This document shows positions 52,184-61,155 of a stretch of 64,000 nucleotides of DNA, piece after piece. The stretch comes from Holophagaceae bacterium (GTDB lineage: Bacteria; Acidobacteriota; Holophagae; Holophagales; Holophagaceae): contig JADJVL010000003.1 in NCBI GenBank assembly GCA_016710635.1, positions 186,001-250,000 of the forward strand, given 5' to 3'. Numbering within the stretch: the stretch's first letter is position 1; every line of letters starts with the position of its first letter. Position numbers and translations under genes: made by a program. Below the pieces are notes generated by a model that was not told the origin of the DNA, did no database searches, and saw only the letters and a program-made list of their open reading frames with translations.

Positions 52184-52675
52184 TCAGGAGGGGCGGAGGG
52201 GGCCGTCGCCATTCCCGCCGCCGAAGCGCGCGTGGGGAGGCAGCAGGAAGGGGTTCAGCACGAGCGGCACCAGGAACATCAGCCCGCTCACCGGGGCCGC
52301 GGCGGGCCCCAGGACGAAGCCCAGCACCAGGCCGTAGACCGCGACGGATTCGAAGAGGGCCATGGTGACGATCATGGCGACGCGCTCCAGGCCGCAGCGC
52401 AGCACCGGATCGTGGGCGTTGGCGGCCCGGGCCATGAGCACCCCGCGCATCACGAAGGCCGGCACCGGCAGGAGCACGCTGAGGCCGCAGAGCCCCGGCA
52501 GGATGGGATTGCCCCACGGCGCGTCCTGGATCGGCGCGAGGAAGCCCCGCAGGTCGCCCTTCAGGATCTGGGTGGCGAAGATGAAGACGTACAGCCAGAC
52601 CGCCAGCCACAGGGCGGCGGCGATGACGCGGGTGATGCGGGCCTGGGCCTGCAGGGCGGCGGGGGATTCCGTCAT
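52184..52675 (-). CDS. Four-TM membrane protein (unknown), paralogue 2
   Basis: 163 residues with the same four-helix layout as its neighbour, and a Gly/Pro-rich hydrophilic tail (HARFGGGNGDGPLRPS). Starts 3 nt after the scpA stop. The link with chromosome segregation is positional only. Confidence 0.75.
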   Translation of the reverse strand: MTESPAALQAQARITRVIAAALWLAVWLYVFIFATQILKGDLRGFLAPIQDAPWGNPILPGLCGLSVLLPVPAFVMRGVLMARAANAHDPVLRCGLERVAMIVTMALFESVAVYGLVLGFVLGPAAAPVSGLMFLVPLVLNPFLLPPHARFGGGNGDGPLRPS

Positions 52676-52678
52676 GCC

Positions 52679-53494
52679 TCAGGCCGCCTGGACCCGGATT
52701 TCGCCGAAGGCCTCGGTCTGCACGAGCTTGATGCGGTGGGTGCGGACGAGTTCCAGGAGGGCGAGGAAAGTGAGCACGAGCTCTTCCCGGGACTGGATGG
52801 AGGTGAGCAGGCCTCCGAAGGGATGCCACACCTGGTCTGCGAGCTGGGCGATGAGCTCGGCGATGCGCATGTCGAGGGTCTTGGGGGGCGTGCGCACTTC
52901 CACCGGCGGCGGCGGCAGCAGCTTCTTCAGGGCCTCCCGGTAGGCGCCCAGCAGATCGAAGAGGGTGACGCGGATGGGCTGGTCCTCGACCTTCGCGTGC
53001 TCGGTGAGGTCCAGGCCCTTGGCGTAGACCGTGTGGCGCCAGGCGCTCTCCCGCTCGGTGAGCTCTTTGGCGGCCTCCTTCACCTGCTGGTAGTCCAGCA
53101 GCCGCTGGATCAGGTCCTCCCGGGGATCCTCTTCCGCTTCCGTCGGCGGCCGCGGCAGCATCATGCGGGACTTGATCTGCAGCAGCTGGGCCGCCATCGC
53201 CACGAACTCCGCGGCGATCTCCAGGTTCAGCTCCTCCATGAGCATCAGGTAGTCCATGTACTGCCGCGTGATGTCCGCCATGGGCAGATCGAGGATCTGC
53301 AGCTTCTGCTCCCGGATCAGGTGCAGCAGCAGGTCCAGGGGCCCCTCGAAGGCCGACAGGTGCAGGGGCAGCCCCTGGAACTTGGTCTCGAAGCCCTTGG
53401 GGGGCTCGAAGGTCCGGGAGGGCTCGGGGGCGGGGACGGGGTCCTGGGCGGGCTCCGTCGGGGCTTGCAGCATTGGGTCCGGCGTCTGATCCAT
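52679..53494 (-). CDS. scpA: Segregation and condensation protein A
   Basis: 271 residues. Kleisin subunit of the SMC-ScpAB complex: the N-terminal SMC-binding part has LSAFEGPLDLLLHLIREQKL and ILDLPMADITRQYMDYL, the middle is acidic/helical, and the C-terminal winged helix has LVLTFLALLELVRTHRIKLVQ. An unusually Pro-rich N-terminal extension of about 30 residues is present from ATG 53494; the open frame extends to 53551. scpB is not visible in the window. Confidence 0.95.
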   Translation of the reverse strand: MDQTPDPMLQAPTEPAQDPVPAPEPSRTFEPPKGFETKFQGLPLHLSAFEGPLDLLLHLIREQKLQILDLPMADITRQYMDYLMLMEELNLEIAAEFVAMAAQLLQIKSRMMLPRPPTEAEEDPREDLIQRLLDYQQVKEAAKELTERESAWRHTVYAKGLDLTEHAKVEDQPIRVTLFDLLGAYREALKKLLPPPPVEVRTPPKTLDMRIAELIAQLADQVWHPFGGLLTSIQSREELVLTFLALLELVRTHRIKLVQTEAFGEIRVQAA

Positions 53495-53654
53495 GGGCCC
53501 ATTATCCCCTGGAAGGGTCGGAACGCCATGCGCCGGGCTTCCGTGGACCAAGGATCTTGAACCCCAATCCTTTCAGTCCTTCAGTAGTAGCTCCTGTACC
53601 AGGGTGTTGATCTCCGCCCCGGGGCATGCGTCCCGCCCTGAGCCAGCGTGATGT

Positions 53655-54691
53655 TCAGCGGCGGACGACAGTCAGGGCGAAGGCCCCCGCGCCCAGGGGG
53701 CCGCTGGTCAGCGTTGTGCTCGTCCCGTTCTTCCAGACAGTCGCAGCAGAAACGTCTCCGGCGCCATCCACGTAACCGCATGCATAGACATCACTATTGG
53801 AGACAACCAGGGCCTCGATGCCGGAACCGGTGGCGCCTGTGGACCAGGAGGAAGCCGTCCCGTTTCGCCAGACCTTGGCGACATTCGAGTCCCGTTGTAC
53901 TGGAACCCACCCGCGTACACGTCACCACCGGAAATCGCCACCCCATTGGCATAGGCCTCGAAGGCCCCGTCCGTCAGGGCCGTGGCCAACCCGTTTCTCC
54001 AAACCATGGCCACCCTGCGCGGACTGCCGTCCTGGAAGCCCGCCGCCACCACGTCATTGCCGGAGACTGCGATGGCATAGGCCTCGGCCTCCTTGGTGCC
54101 ATCCGTCAGAGACGTTGCAACGCCGTTCTTCCAGATTTTGGCCACATAGTGGTTGCCGTTGTCCTCGCTTCCGGCGATGTAGACGTCGGCTCCAGAGATG
54201 GCGATGGCATAGGCATAGGCGCTTCCCGGACCGGTGCTCAGGCTGGTCGCCACGCCATTCTTCCAGACCTTGGCGATGGCCTTGGTCGCATCCCATTCGT
54301 ATCCGACGACGTAGGTGTCGGTACCCGAGGTCGCCACATCGAAGGCCCCGGCGTAGTGGGTCCCGTTGGTGAGGCTGGTCGCGGCGCCGTTCTTCCAGAC
54401 CTTGGCGATGGTGTAGTCACCGTTGGATTCGGTGCCTGCCGCGATGACATCCGAACCTGTCACGGCCAACCCAGAAACCGACACGAAGTGGCTGCCGTCC
54501 GTGAGCGTTGTGGCCACGCCGTTCTTCCAGATTCGCGCGAAATACTTCGTGCCGTCACGCTCCACGCCACCCACATAGACATCGATCACCGCAGCCGGTA
54601 CTTCCGGGGTGCTGCTTCCCCCGGAACAGGCCAGGAGTAGGGAAATGAACACGGCGCCGGCGGCGCTCTGAAAAGGGCGGATTTGTTTCAA
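53655..54691 (-). pseudogene. Repeat lipoprotein (IWKNGVAT repeats), frameshifted near its end
   Basis: Starts at TTG 54691 with GAGG 6 nt upstream and a lipoprotein signal (lipobox LLLAC). About seven repeats of the form 'DVYVGG..NGT.YFAKIWKNGVATSLTDG...' suggest a beta-propeller. Near 53890 the frame shifts: the upstream frame loses the pattern, while another frame continues AKVWRNGTASSWSTG ... AATVWKNGTSTTLTSG to a stop at 53655. One inserted base would restore the whole gene, so it is either a recent pseudogene or an assembly error. Confidence 0.8.
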
Positions 54692-54962
54692 GGCGAACCT
54701 CGTCAGCAGAGTGTGTGAGGCATGATAACCCAGGCCTGGGCATGGCCCGCAGGCAACCCGCCTCGTCAACCTGGGAGGGCTGGACTGGCTGCATTTCTAA
54801 GGTGCCTCCCCTGAAACTTCGGCCGTCCCTGGGGTGATCCCAGGTGCTTCCACCCCAGCCGGGTCCCTTCCGCGATCCCAGCGGGAAGGTCGGAAGTGCA
54901 GCCTCGACATCCTGTCGGTTCGGGGGGTAGTCAGGGGGGCCGGGCACCTCCAGACTGAATCG

Positions 54963-55853
54963 ATGGCGCGCCCTCCCGTCCTCCCCGGCCCCCGCCCCGA
55001 CTGGCTGAAGATCCGCATCCCGGCGCCGGAGGTGGTGGACGAGGTCCAGGGCCTGATGCGGGAAAAGAAGCTCGTCACGGTCTGCGAGGAGGCCCGCTGC
55101 CCCAACCTGAACGAGTGCTGGGGCGTGCACCGCACGGCCACCTTCATGCTGATGGGGGACGTCTGCACCCGGCACTGCGGCTTCTGCAACGTGGGCAAGG
55201 GCAGGCCCGGCAGCCTGGATCCCGGAGAGCCCCAGCGGGTGGCAGAGGCGGTGGCCGCCCTCAAGCTCGCCTTCGCCGTGGTGACCTCGGTGAACCGGGA
55301 CGACCTGGAAGACGGCGGCGCGGAGCACTTCGCGAAGACCATCCGCTGGATCCGCACCCTGAACGAGGGCTGCGGCGTGGAAGTGCTCATTCCCGACTTC
55401 CGGGGCAGCGCGACGGCCCTGCAGACCGTGCTGGACGCCCGCCCGGACGTGCTCAACCACAACGTGGAGACCGTGCCCCACCTCTACCGCCGCGTGCGGC
55501 CCGACGCCGACTACGCCCAGAGCATGACGGTGCTCAGCCGGGCCGCCGCCTTCCGGGACGCCCACGCCCCGGGCCTGCGCACCAAGAGCGGCATCATGGT
55601 GGGCCTCGGCGAGACCCCGGAGCAGGTCCTGGACCTGATGCGGGACTGGCGCGCGGCGAAGGTGGACATCGCGACCATCGGGCAGTACCTGCCGCCTTCG
55701 GCGGTGCATCTCCCGTTGCAGCGCTATGTGGAGCCCGCGGAGTTCGCGATGTACAAGGCCAAGGGCGCCGAGCTGGGCTTCCAGACCGTCGAATCGGGAC
55801 CCCTGGTGCGCTCCAGCTACCACGCCAAGGAAAGCGCCGCCGCCAGCGTCTGA
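54963..55853 (+). CDS. lipA: Lipoyl synthase
   Basis: 296 residues. Radical-SAM enzyme that inserts sulfur into octanoyl groups on lipoyl domains. The auxiliary-cluster motif CEEARCPNLNEC and the SAM-cluster motif CTRHCGFC are both intact; TSVNRDDLEDGG and the C-terminal YLPPSAVHLPLQRYV region agree. ATG 54963 begins the domain; the open frame from 54834 adds nothing. lipB is not near. Divergent from the repeat lipoprotein across 271 nt with no further gene. Confidence 0.97.
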   Translation: MARPPVLPGPRPDWLKIRIPAPEVVDEVQGLMREKKLVTVCEEARCPNLNECWGVHRTATFMLMGDVCTRHCGFCNVGKGRPGSLDPGEPQRVAEAVAALKLAFAVVTSVNRDDLEDGGAEHFAKTIRWIRTLNEGCGVEVLIPDFRGSATALQTVLDARPDVLNHNVETVPHLYRRVRPDADYAQSMTVLSRAAAFRDAHAPGLRTKSGIMVGLGETPEQVLDLMRDWRAAKVDIATIGQYLPPSAVHLPLQRYVEPAEFAMYKAKGAELGFQTVESGPLVRSSYHAKESAAASV

Positions 55854-55895
55854 CCTCGAGCGAAGGCCTGGCCGGACCGGCCTCCGGACAAGCCA

Positions 55896-55915
55896 GGAGC
55901 CCCTTGCGGGGCTCC
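55896..55915. terminator. Hairpin between lipA and Cys-rich gene
   Basis: Perfect 8-bp stem GGAGCCCC / GGGGCTCC with a TTGC loop, in a convergent gap; probably bidirectional. Confidence 0.6.
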
Positions 55916-55949
55916 CAGGAACAGCGTCATCAAGGAATTGAAGAGAGGT

Positions 55950-56138
55950 TCAGTTCTTCTTCTCGGCCTTGTTGGGAGGCGTGTCCTTGCAGTCCTTGCA
56001 GTCCTTGCAAGAGGTCTTGTTCTTGGCACAGCATTCCATCTTGCAGGTCTCGGCCTTTTTGCCGTCTTTCTCGCCTTCGCCGGCGAAGCCGACGACGGTG
56101 AAAGCGCCAAGGACCGCGGCGAGGATGATCTGCTTCAT
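55950..56138 (-). CDS. Small exported Cys-rich protein
   Basis: 62 residues. AGGAGG lies 4 nt before ATG 56138, and the signal peptide is MKQIILAAVLGAFTVVGFAG. The mature part is Lys-rich with six Cys as C-x3-CC, then C-x2-C-x2-C (TCKMECC, SCKDCKDC). The pattern suggests metal binding or disulfides in the periplasm. No family recognised. Confidence 0.8.
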   Translation of the reverse strand: MKQIILAAVLGAFTVVGFAGEGEKDGKKAETCKMECCAKNKTSCKDCKDCKDTPPNKAEKKN

Positions 56139-56210
56139 GAGCACCTCCTGATAGGCAGCTAGCCTTAATGCATCCAGCTTGACCGAAGCCCTTTCCGGGG
56201 ACAATGACCC

Positions 56211-57159
56211 ATGTCACCCAAGTTCGCCGTCCTCCACCACCGCCACCAGGACTGGGTGCCCGCCCTGCGGGAGGCCGCGCCAAATCTGGACATCCGTGGC
56301 TGGCACCCGCGCGACTGGGAGGCCGCGGACCGGGCCTGGCTCGCGGACGCCGAAGCCCTCTTCTGCTGGAAGATTCCCACCGGCTTCCTCGCCCTCATGC
56401 CCGGCCCTTGCCTGGGTGCAGAACAGCGGCGCGGGGGTGGACCACCTGGTGAACGATCCCGCAATCCCCGCCGCGGTCCCCATCACCCGCGCCGATGGCC
56501 AGTTCGGTTTCTGGATGGCGCGCTACGCCGCCGGCCACCTGCTGGCGGAGGCCCAGCGCCTCGGGGAATGCGCCGAAGCCCAGGCGGCGGCCGCGTGGAA
56601 TCCGAAGCTGCTGCCGGAAGACCTCACCGGCCAGCGCGCCCTGGCCCTCGGCTTCGGCCGCATCGGCCGCCAGATCGGCATCGCCCTGCGGGAGCTGGGC
56701 CTGGAGGTCCACGGCGTGGTGCGCGCCCCGCGGCCGGATGCGGACTTCATTCTGCATGGCGTGGCGGAGCTGCCGGACCTGCTGGGAACGGCCCGCGTCC
56801 TGGTGCTCGCGGCCCCTGCGACGGCGGAGACCCGCGGCCTCGTGGACGCCGGCCTGCTGGCCCACGGGAATCCGCGCCTCACCCTCATCAACGTGGGCCG
56901 CGGCGAGCTGGTGGACCTCCCCGCCCTCCTGGCGGCCCTGGACGCCGGCCGCCTGGGCCGCGCCGTGCTGGACGTCTTCCCCGAAGAGCCCCTGCCGCCG
57001 GAATCGCCCCTGTGGCGCCATCCCCAGGTCACCGTCACCCCCCACCACAGCGGTCCTTCCACGCCCCGCCAGCTCATCCCCGACATCCAGGCCAACCTGG
57101 ACCGCTACGCCCGGGGCGAGGCCGTCCAGGGCGCCGTGGACCGGGCCCGGGGCTACTGA
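56211..57159 (+). pseudogene. D-2-hydroxyacid dehydrogenase, frameshifted
   Basis: NAD-dependent D-isomer dehydrogenase (GyaR/GhrA type). The N-terminus is MSPKFAVLHHRHQDWVPALRE, and its frame runs to about 56405. The rest continues in the next frame with WVQNSGAGVDHLV, the NAD motif GFGRIGRQIG, NVGRGELVDLPAL and the catalytic VTPHHSG. One base change would join them. The rest is intact, so a sequencing indel is as likely as inactivation. The sequence between the halves lacks a stop but changes frame. Confidence 0.85.
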
Positions 57160-57186
57160 AGCGCCCGCATCGTCTAAGGTCGAGGC

Positions 57187-59148
57187 ATGGCCCCGCTCCC
57201 CGCCGACTCCGCGAAGACCACCGCCTGGCTCCAGGACTGGCTGGGCCGCGCGCCGGAGCCAGGCCCCGGGTCCGGGACCGCCGCGGGCGCCTTCGCCTGG
57301 GTCGAGGAAGGCGCCCGGTGGCTGCTGGCCAAGGGCCATCGCCAGGAACGGGTCCCCGGCTTCGCGGCGCTGCTGGCGGCGGACCCCGCCCTCGCCGCGC
57401 GCTTCGCCGAGGCCTGGCGCGCCCTGCCGGCGGAGCGCCTGCTGGCGGAGATGGGCCTGCCGGACCATCCCACCTTCCTGAAGGAGGCCTTCAACCGGCT
57501 CCTGGACCGGGTCGTACCCCGGCTGGACGGCCGCGCGGACCTCTACGCCCTCTTCGAGCGCCTGGACCTGGGGGCCGGGGAGGCCGCCTGGTTCGCCGCG
57601 TCGGGCACGGCCTTCGAGGGGCTCGGCCCCTGCTTCCGCCCGCCGGCCCAGGCGGTGCACGACGCGGCCCAGCTCCTGGCCCACCGCGCCGCGGCCCTGG
57701 GCCTGTCCCGGGATCTCCTCGACCTCCACGCCCTGCCCCGGGACGCGGCTTCGCCCTTCGCCGCCCTGCCCGCGGAGGCCCGGGGCTGCCTGCAGGAGAC
57801 CTCCACGGTGGAAGCCCTGCTGCGCTGGGAGGCGGCCCGCCGGACCTGCCTGGACGGCCTGGAGCAGGCGCGGACCGCCCTGGACACCCGGGGCGTCTCG
57901 TCGGACCTGGCCTACCGCATGGACCTCCTCGCCGCCACCCTGCGGCGCCTGGACACCTTGATCCGGCTGCACCATTCGGGCTCCAGCGGGGCAAGCCCGG
58001 GCGGAGCTGGCGCCGACGGCGGCGCCTTCCTCCTGGAGCTGCTCCTGGGCTGCCAGCGGCAGCGCAGCCTGCGGGCCCTGTCCCGGAGCGCCCTGAAGGG
58101 CCTGTCCCGGAAGATCGTGGAGCACACCGGCAGCGCCGGGGAGCACTACATGGCCACGGACCGCGCCGAGTGGCGGGCCATGCTCTGGGGCGCCGCCGGG
58201 GGCGGCGCGCTCACGGCGGGCACGGCCCTGGTCAAGGTGCTGCTGGGGGGCCTGGACCTGGCGCCGGGGATGCTGGGCCTGGGCTTCGCCTTCAACTACA
58301 GCGCCAGCTTCATCGCCATGCAGTTCACCCACCTCACCCTGGCCAGCAAGCAGCCCGCCGCCACCGCCGCCGCCCTGGCCGCGGCCCTGGAGGAGGAGCA
58401 CGGCCTGGACCGGGAGGTGGAGACCATCGCCGCCATCACCCGCGGCCAGGTGGCGGCCACCTTCGGCAACCTGGCGGCGGCGGTGCCCGCGGCCTTCCTG
58501 GTGGACCTCGCCTGGCGGGCCGTCACGGGCCACAGCCTGCTGACGCCGGAAAAGACCGCCTACACCTTCCACAGCCTGCATCCCTTCGCCTCCTGGACCC
58601 TGCCCTTCGCCGCCCTCACCGGCGTGCTGCTCTGGCTCTCCAGCCTGGTGGCGGGCTGGACCGCCAACTGGAGCGCCTACCGCCGCCTGCCGGAGGCCGT
58701 GGCCGCCAGCCCCGCGGTGCGCGCCTTCCTCGGCGCCGCCGGCGCCCAGCGCGCCGGCACCCTTCTCCACGACCACCTCAGCGGCGTCGCCGGCTACCTG
58801 GCCCTGGGCTTCCTCCTGGGCTTCATGCCCCAGGCCCTGGCCTTCCTCGGCCTGCCCCTGGACGTCCGCCACGTCACCCTCTCCGCCGCCAGCCTCGCCT
58901 TCGCCGCCTCCCAGCAAGCCTGGACCGGCACCGCCACCACCCTCGCCGCCTGGACCCCCGCCGCCTGGGCCGCCCTGGGCATCCTCGGCATCGGCGCGTT
59001 GAATTTCAGCGTGTCCTTCGGCCTGTCGCTCCGGGTGGCGCTGCGCGCCCGGGACATGGATGCCCTCGGTCGACGAGACCTGTTGCGAGCCCTCGGCGCC
59101 GCGTTCCGGAGCTCGCCGGGCCGGTTTTTCAGGCAGCCCGGCGTGTGA
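57187..59148 (+). CDS. Gcr-type 'site-specific recombinase' family membrane protein
   Basis: 653 residues. The first 350 residues are soluble helices with SSDLAYRMDLLAATLRRLD. The second half has about six TM helices and the hallmark GLGFAFNYSASFIAMQFTHL and LASKQPAATAAAL. The family (COG4389) is named recombinase in databases, but it is plainly a polytopic membrane protein, so its real role is unclear. A GTG or ATG at 57187 follows the dehydrogenase by 27 nt. Confidence 0.85.
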   Translation: MAPLPADSAKTTAWLQDWLGRAPEPGPGSGTAAGAFAWVEEGARWLLAKGHRQERVPGFAALLAADPALAARFAEAWRALPAERLLAEMGLPDHPTFLKEAFNRLLDRVVPRLDGRADLYALFERLDLGAGEAAWFAASGTAFEGLGPCFRPPAQAVHDAAQLLAHRAAALGLSRDLLDLHALPRDAASPFAALPAEARGCLQETSTVEALLRWEAARRTCLDGLEQARTALDTRGVSSDLAYRMDLLAATLRRLDTLIRLHHSGSSGASPGGAGADGGAFLLELLLGCQRQRSLRALSRSALKGLSRKIVEHTGSAGEHYMATDRAEWRAMLWGAAGGGALTAGTALVKVLLGGLDLAPGMLGLGFAFNYSASFIAMQFTHLTLASKQPAATAAALAAALEEEHGLDREVETIAAITRGQVAATFGNLAAAVPAAFLVDLAWRAVTGHSLLTPEKTAYTFHSLHPFASWTLPFAALTGVLLWLSSLVAGWTANWSAYRRLPEAVAASPAVRAFLGAAGAQRAGTLLHDHLSGVAGYLALGFLLGFMPQALAFLGLPLDVRHVTLSAASLAFAASQQAWTGTATTLAAWTPAAWAALGILGIGALNFSVSFGLSLRVALRARDMDALGRRDLLRALGAAFRSSPGRFFRQPGV

Positions 59149-59175
59149 GCTTGCGTGCCGTCGATGTCGACCTGC

Positions 59176-59311
59176 CGTTGACCTTGACCTGCCGTTGACC
59201 TTGATCTTGACCTTGCCGTTGACCTTAAAAAGGCACCCTTGCCCGGCATGATTCGCCCGCCCTTGGCGAATCGTGTCGGGCAAGGGTGCAGGCAAGCGAT
59301 AGCGCGCCAGG
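59176..59311 (-). repeat. Hairpin element, copy i, with TTGACC repeats
   Basis: Several GTTGACCTT-type units (59176-59226), then GCACCCTTGCCCGGCATGA-type stem of about 25 bp with one or two mismatches, loop CGCCCTT, then GGTGCAGGCAAGCGATAGCG and CGCCAGGCTGGGTCG. The gap 59149-59381 holds only this. Confidence 0.78.
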
Positions 59312-59381
59312 CTGGGTCGCAATCCCCCTGACCATCCACTCAATCCGGTGCTGACGAGACAACCAGCGCCCTTCCCCATCC

Positions 59382-60008
59382 CTACCGCATCGGCACAAAC
59401 GCCACCGCCAGCAATTCCTCCCTCCAAAGCCTCCCCTCCCGCTTCCTCACCCGCACCAGCCACTGGCTGCCAAACGCCTCCCCCACCGGCAGCACCAGCC
59501 GCCCGCCTTCCTTCAGCTGTTCGAACAGGGCCGACGGAATCTCCAACGCCGCGCAGGCGACATGAATGGCGTCATACGGCGCACCCTCAGGCCAGCCCAG
59601 GGCGCCATCCGCGCAGTGGACCTGGATGTTGCCGATGTCCAGATTGCGCAAAGTGGCTTCCGCCTGGGCGGCGAGGGCCGGCAGCAGCTCGACGGCGTGC
59701 ACCTCCCCGGCGAGGCGCGCCAGCACCGCGGCGGCGTAGCCGCTGCCGGCGCCCACATCCAGCACCTTGTCCCCTTGGGCCAGCTCCAGGGCTTCCGCCA
59801 TGAAGGCGACGATGTAGGGCTGGCTGAGGGTCTGGCCCAGGCCCAGGGGCAGGGGCCGGTCCTCGCAGGCGGCGTCAACATAGCCCTCGGGCACGAAGGC
59901 CTCCCGGGGCACGGCGGCCATGGCCGCCAATACGTTTGGATCCACGACGCCCCGGGCGGCGATCTGCTCGCGCACCATCCGCGCCCTCCGGTCCGCCAAG
60001 TCTTCCAT
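59382..60008 (-). CDS. pcm: Protein-L-isoaspartate O-methyltransferase
   Basis: 208 residues. SAM-dependent repair of isoaspartyl residues. Motifs: VPREAFVPEGY, SQPYIVAFMAEAL, the SAM loop LDVGAGSGYAAAVLARL, and DGALGWPEGAPYDAIHVACAA. A normal-length PCMT. Divergent from the DUF2911 gene by 49 nt. Confidence 0.95.
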   Translation of the reverse strand: MEDLADRRARMVREQIAARGVVDPNVLAAMAAVPREAFVPEGYVDAACEDRPLPLGLGQTLSQPYIVAFMAEALELAQGDKVLDVGAGSGYAAAVLARLAGEVHAVELLPALAAQAEATLRNLDIGNIQVHCADGALGWPEGAPYDAIHVACAALEIPSALFEQLKEGGRLVLPVGEAFGSQWLVRVRKREGRLWREELLAVAFVPMR

Positions 60009-60057
60009 GTGTCCCGCCCGGCTTTGGGTAAGAATGATGCTCCTTCAGGAGCCCACC

Positions 60058-60933
60058 ATGCGACCCGTTCTTTCCACCCTGCTCGTCGCCCTGCCTGCGG
60101 TCCTCGCGGCCCAGGCCAACCGCCTGCCCCCCCTGCGGGAAAGTCCCGCGGCTTCCGTCAGCCTCGACATCGGCCTCACCAACGTGAAGATCGACTACCA
60201 CCGCCCGGCGGTCCGGGGCCGGGAGATCTGGGGCAAGCTGGTGCCCTATGGCGAGACCTGGCGCACCGGCGCCAACGAGCCCAGCCTCATCACCTTCGGC
60301 GGTGACGTGAAGGTGGACGGCAAGGACGTGCCGAAGGGCACCTACGCCTTCTACACGATCCCCAACAAGGAGTCCTGGACCGCCATCCTCAGCAAGAACA
60401 CGAAGCTCTGGGGCTCCTACGGCTACGACGCCAAGGACGATCTGCTGCGCTGGACGCTGAAGCCCGAGGCCAAGGACGGCAAGGGCACGGAGTACATGAG
60501 CTTCTTCCTCATCCCGACGGGTTCGAGCAGCGCCCGGGTGGAGCTGCACTGGGAAAAGGTGCGGGTGATGTTCAACGTGGATGTGGACGTCCACGGCGCC
60601 TACCGGAAGCTGGTGCTGGAGAAGATCGCCGCGGCGAAGCCCGAGGAGCCCAAGGACGGCGTCCTCTACTTCCAGGCGGCCCAGTACTACTTCAAGCAGA
60701 ACCTGGAGCCGGCGCAGGCCCTGGCCTGGGCGACCATTTCCTGCAAGACCTGGGAAAGCTTCTGGCCCTTCGAGCTGAAGGCCCGCCTGGAGGAGAAGGC
60801 CGGCAAGCAGGCGGAGGCCAATGCGGACATGGAGAAGGCCATCGCCCTGAGCAAGTCGGCGAAGAACGCGCCCCCCAAGGAGTACATCGATACGCTGGAG
60901 AAGGATCTGGCGGCGTGGAAGGCGAAGAAGTAG
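60058..60933 (+). CDS. Exported DUF2911 protein, paralogue 1
   Basis: 291 residues. Signal peptide MRPVLSTLLVALPAVLAAQ, then the DUF2911 core with YHRPAVRGREIWGKLVPYGE, WRTGANEPSLITFGGDV and VPKGTYAFYTIPN. The C-terminal third is helical and TPR-like (ALAWATISCKTWES, KQAEANADMEKAIALS). CAGGAG precedes ATG 60058. The function of DUF2911 is unknown. A close paralogue follows. Confidence 0.88.
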   Translation: MRPVLSTLLVALPAVLAAQANRLPPLRESPAASVSLDIGLTNVKIDYHRPAVRGREIWGKLVPYGETWRTGANEPSLITFGGDVKVDGKDVPKGTYAFYTIPNKESWTAILSKNTKLWGSYGYDAKDDLLRWTLKPEAKDGKGTEYMSFFLIPTGSSSARVELHWEKVRVMFNVDVDVHGAYRKLVLEKIAAAKPEEPKDGVLYFQAAQYYFKQNLEPAQALAWATISCKTWESFWPFELKARLEEKAGKQAEANADMEKAIALSKSAKNAPPKEYIDTLEKDLAAWKAKK

Positions 60934-60964
60934 GCCTTCCGTCCCGAATCCAGACGCCATCCAG

Positions 60965-60995
60965 AATCCGGACGGCTTTCGTGGTCGTCCGGATT
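60965..60995 (+). terminator. Terminator hairpin after first DUF2911 gene
   Basis: Perfect 10-bp stem AATCCGGACG / CGTCCGGATT, followed by CGCGTTT. It separates the two DUF2911 genes, which are therefore probably transcribed separately. The gap to the next gene is 222 nt. Confidence 0.65.
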
Positions 60996-61155
60996 CGCGT
61001 TTGACTGCTTTCTGAAGGCCCCGTCGTCCAGGCGCGGGATTTGCTGTTTGCCGGGTCCACCCACCCGAAAGGCAGCATGCCCAGCCCCCTCCAGGTCGAG
61101 GCAGGTCCCGGTCTTCCGGGGCCTGCCTTGGCGCGGGGCCCCGCTATCATCGGGC

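Noticed and set aside
56211..59463. Very long ORFs of about 1000 residues on both strands
   Set aside because: They are shadow frames of the Gcr-type and dehydrogenase genes: Arg/Gly/Pro/Ala-rich, without domains, as expected at this GC content.
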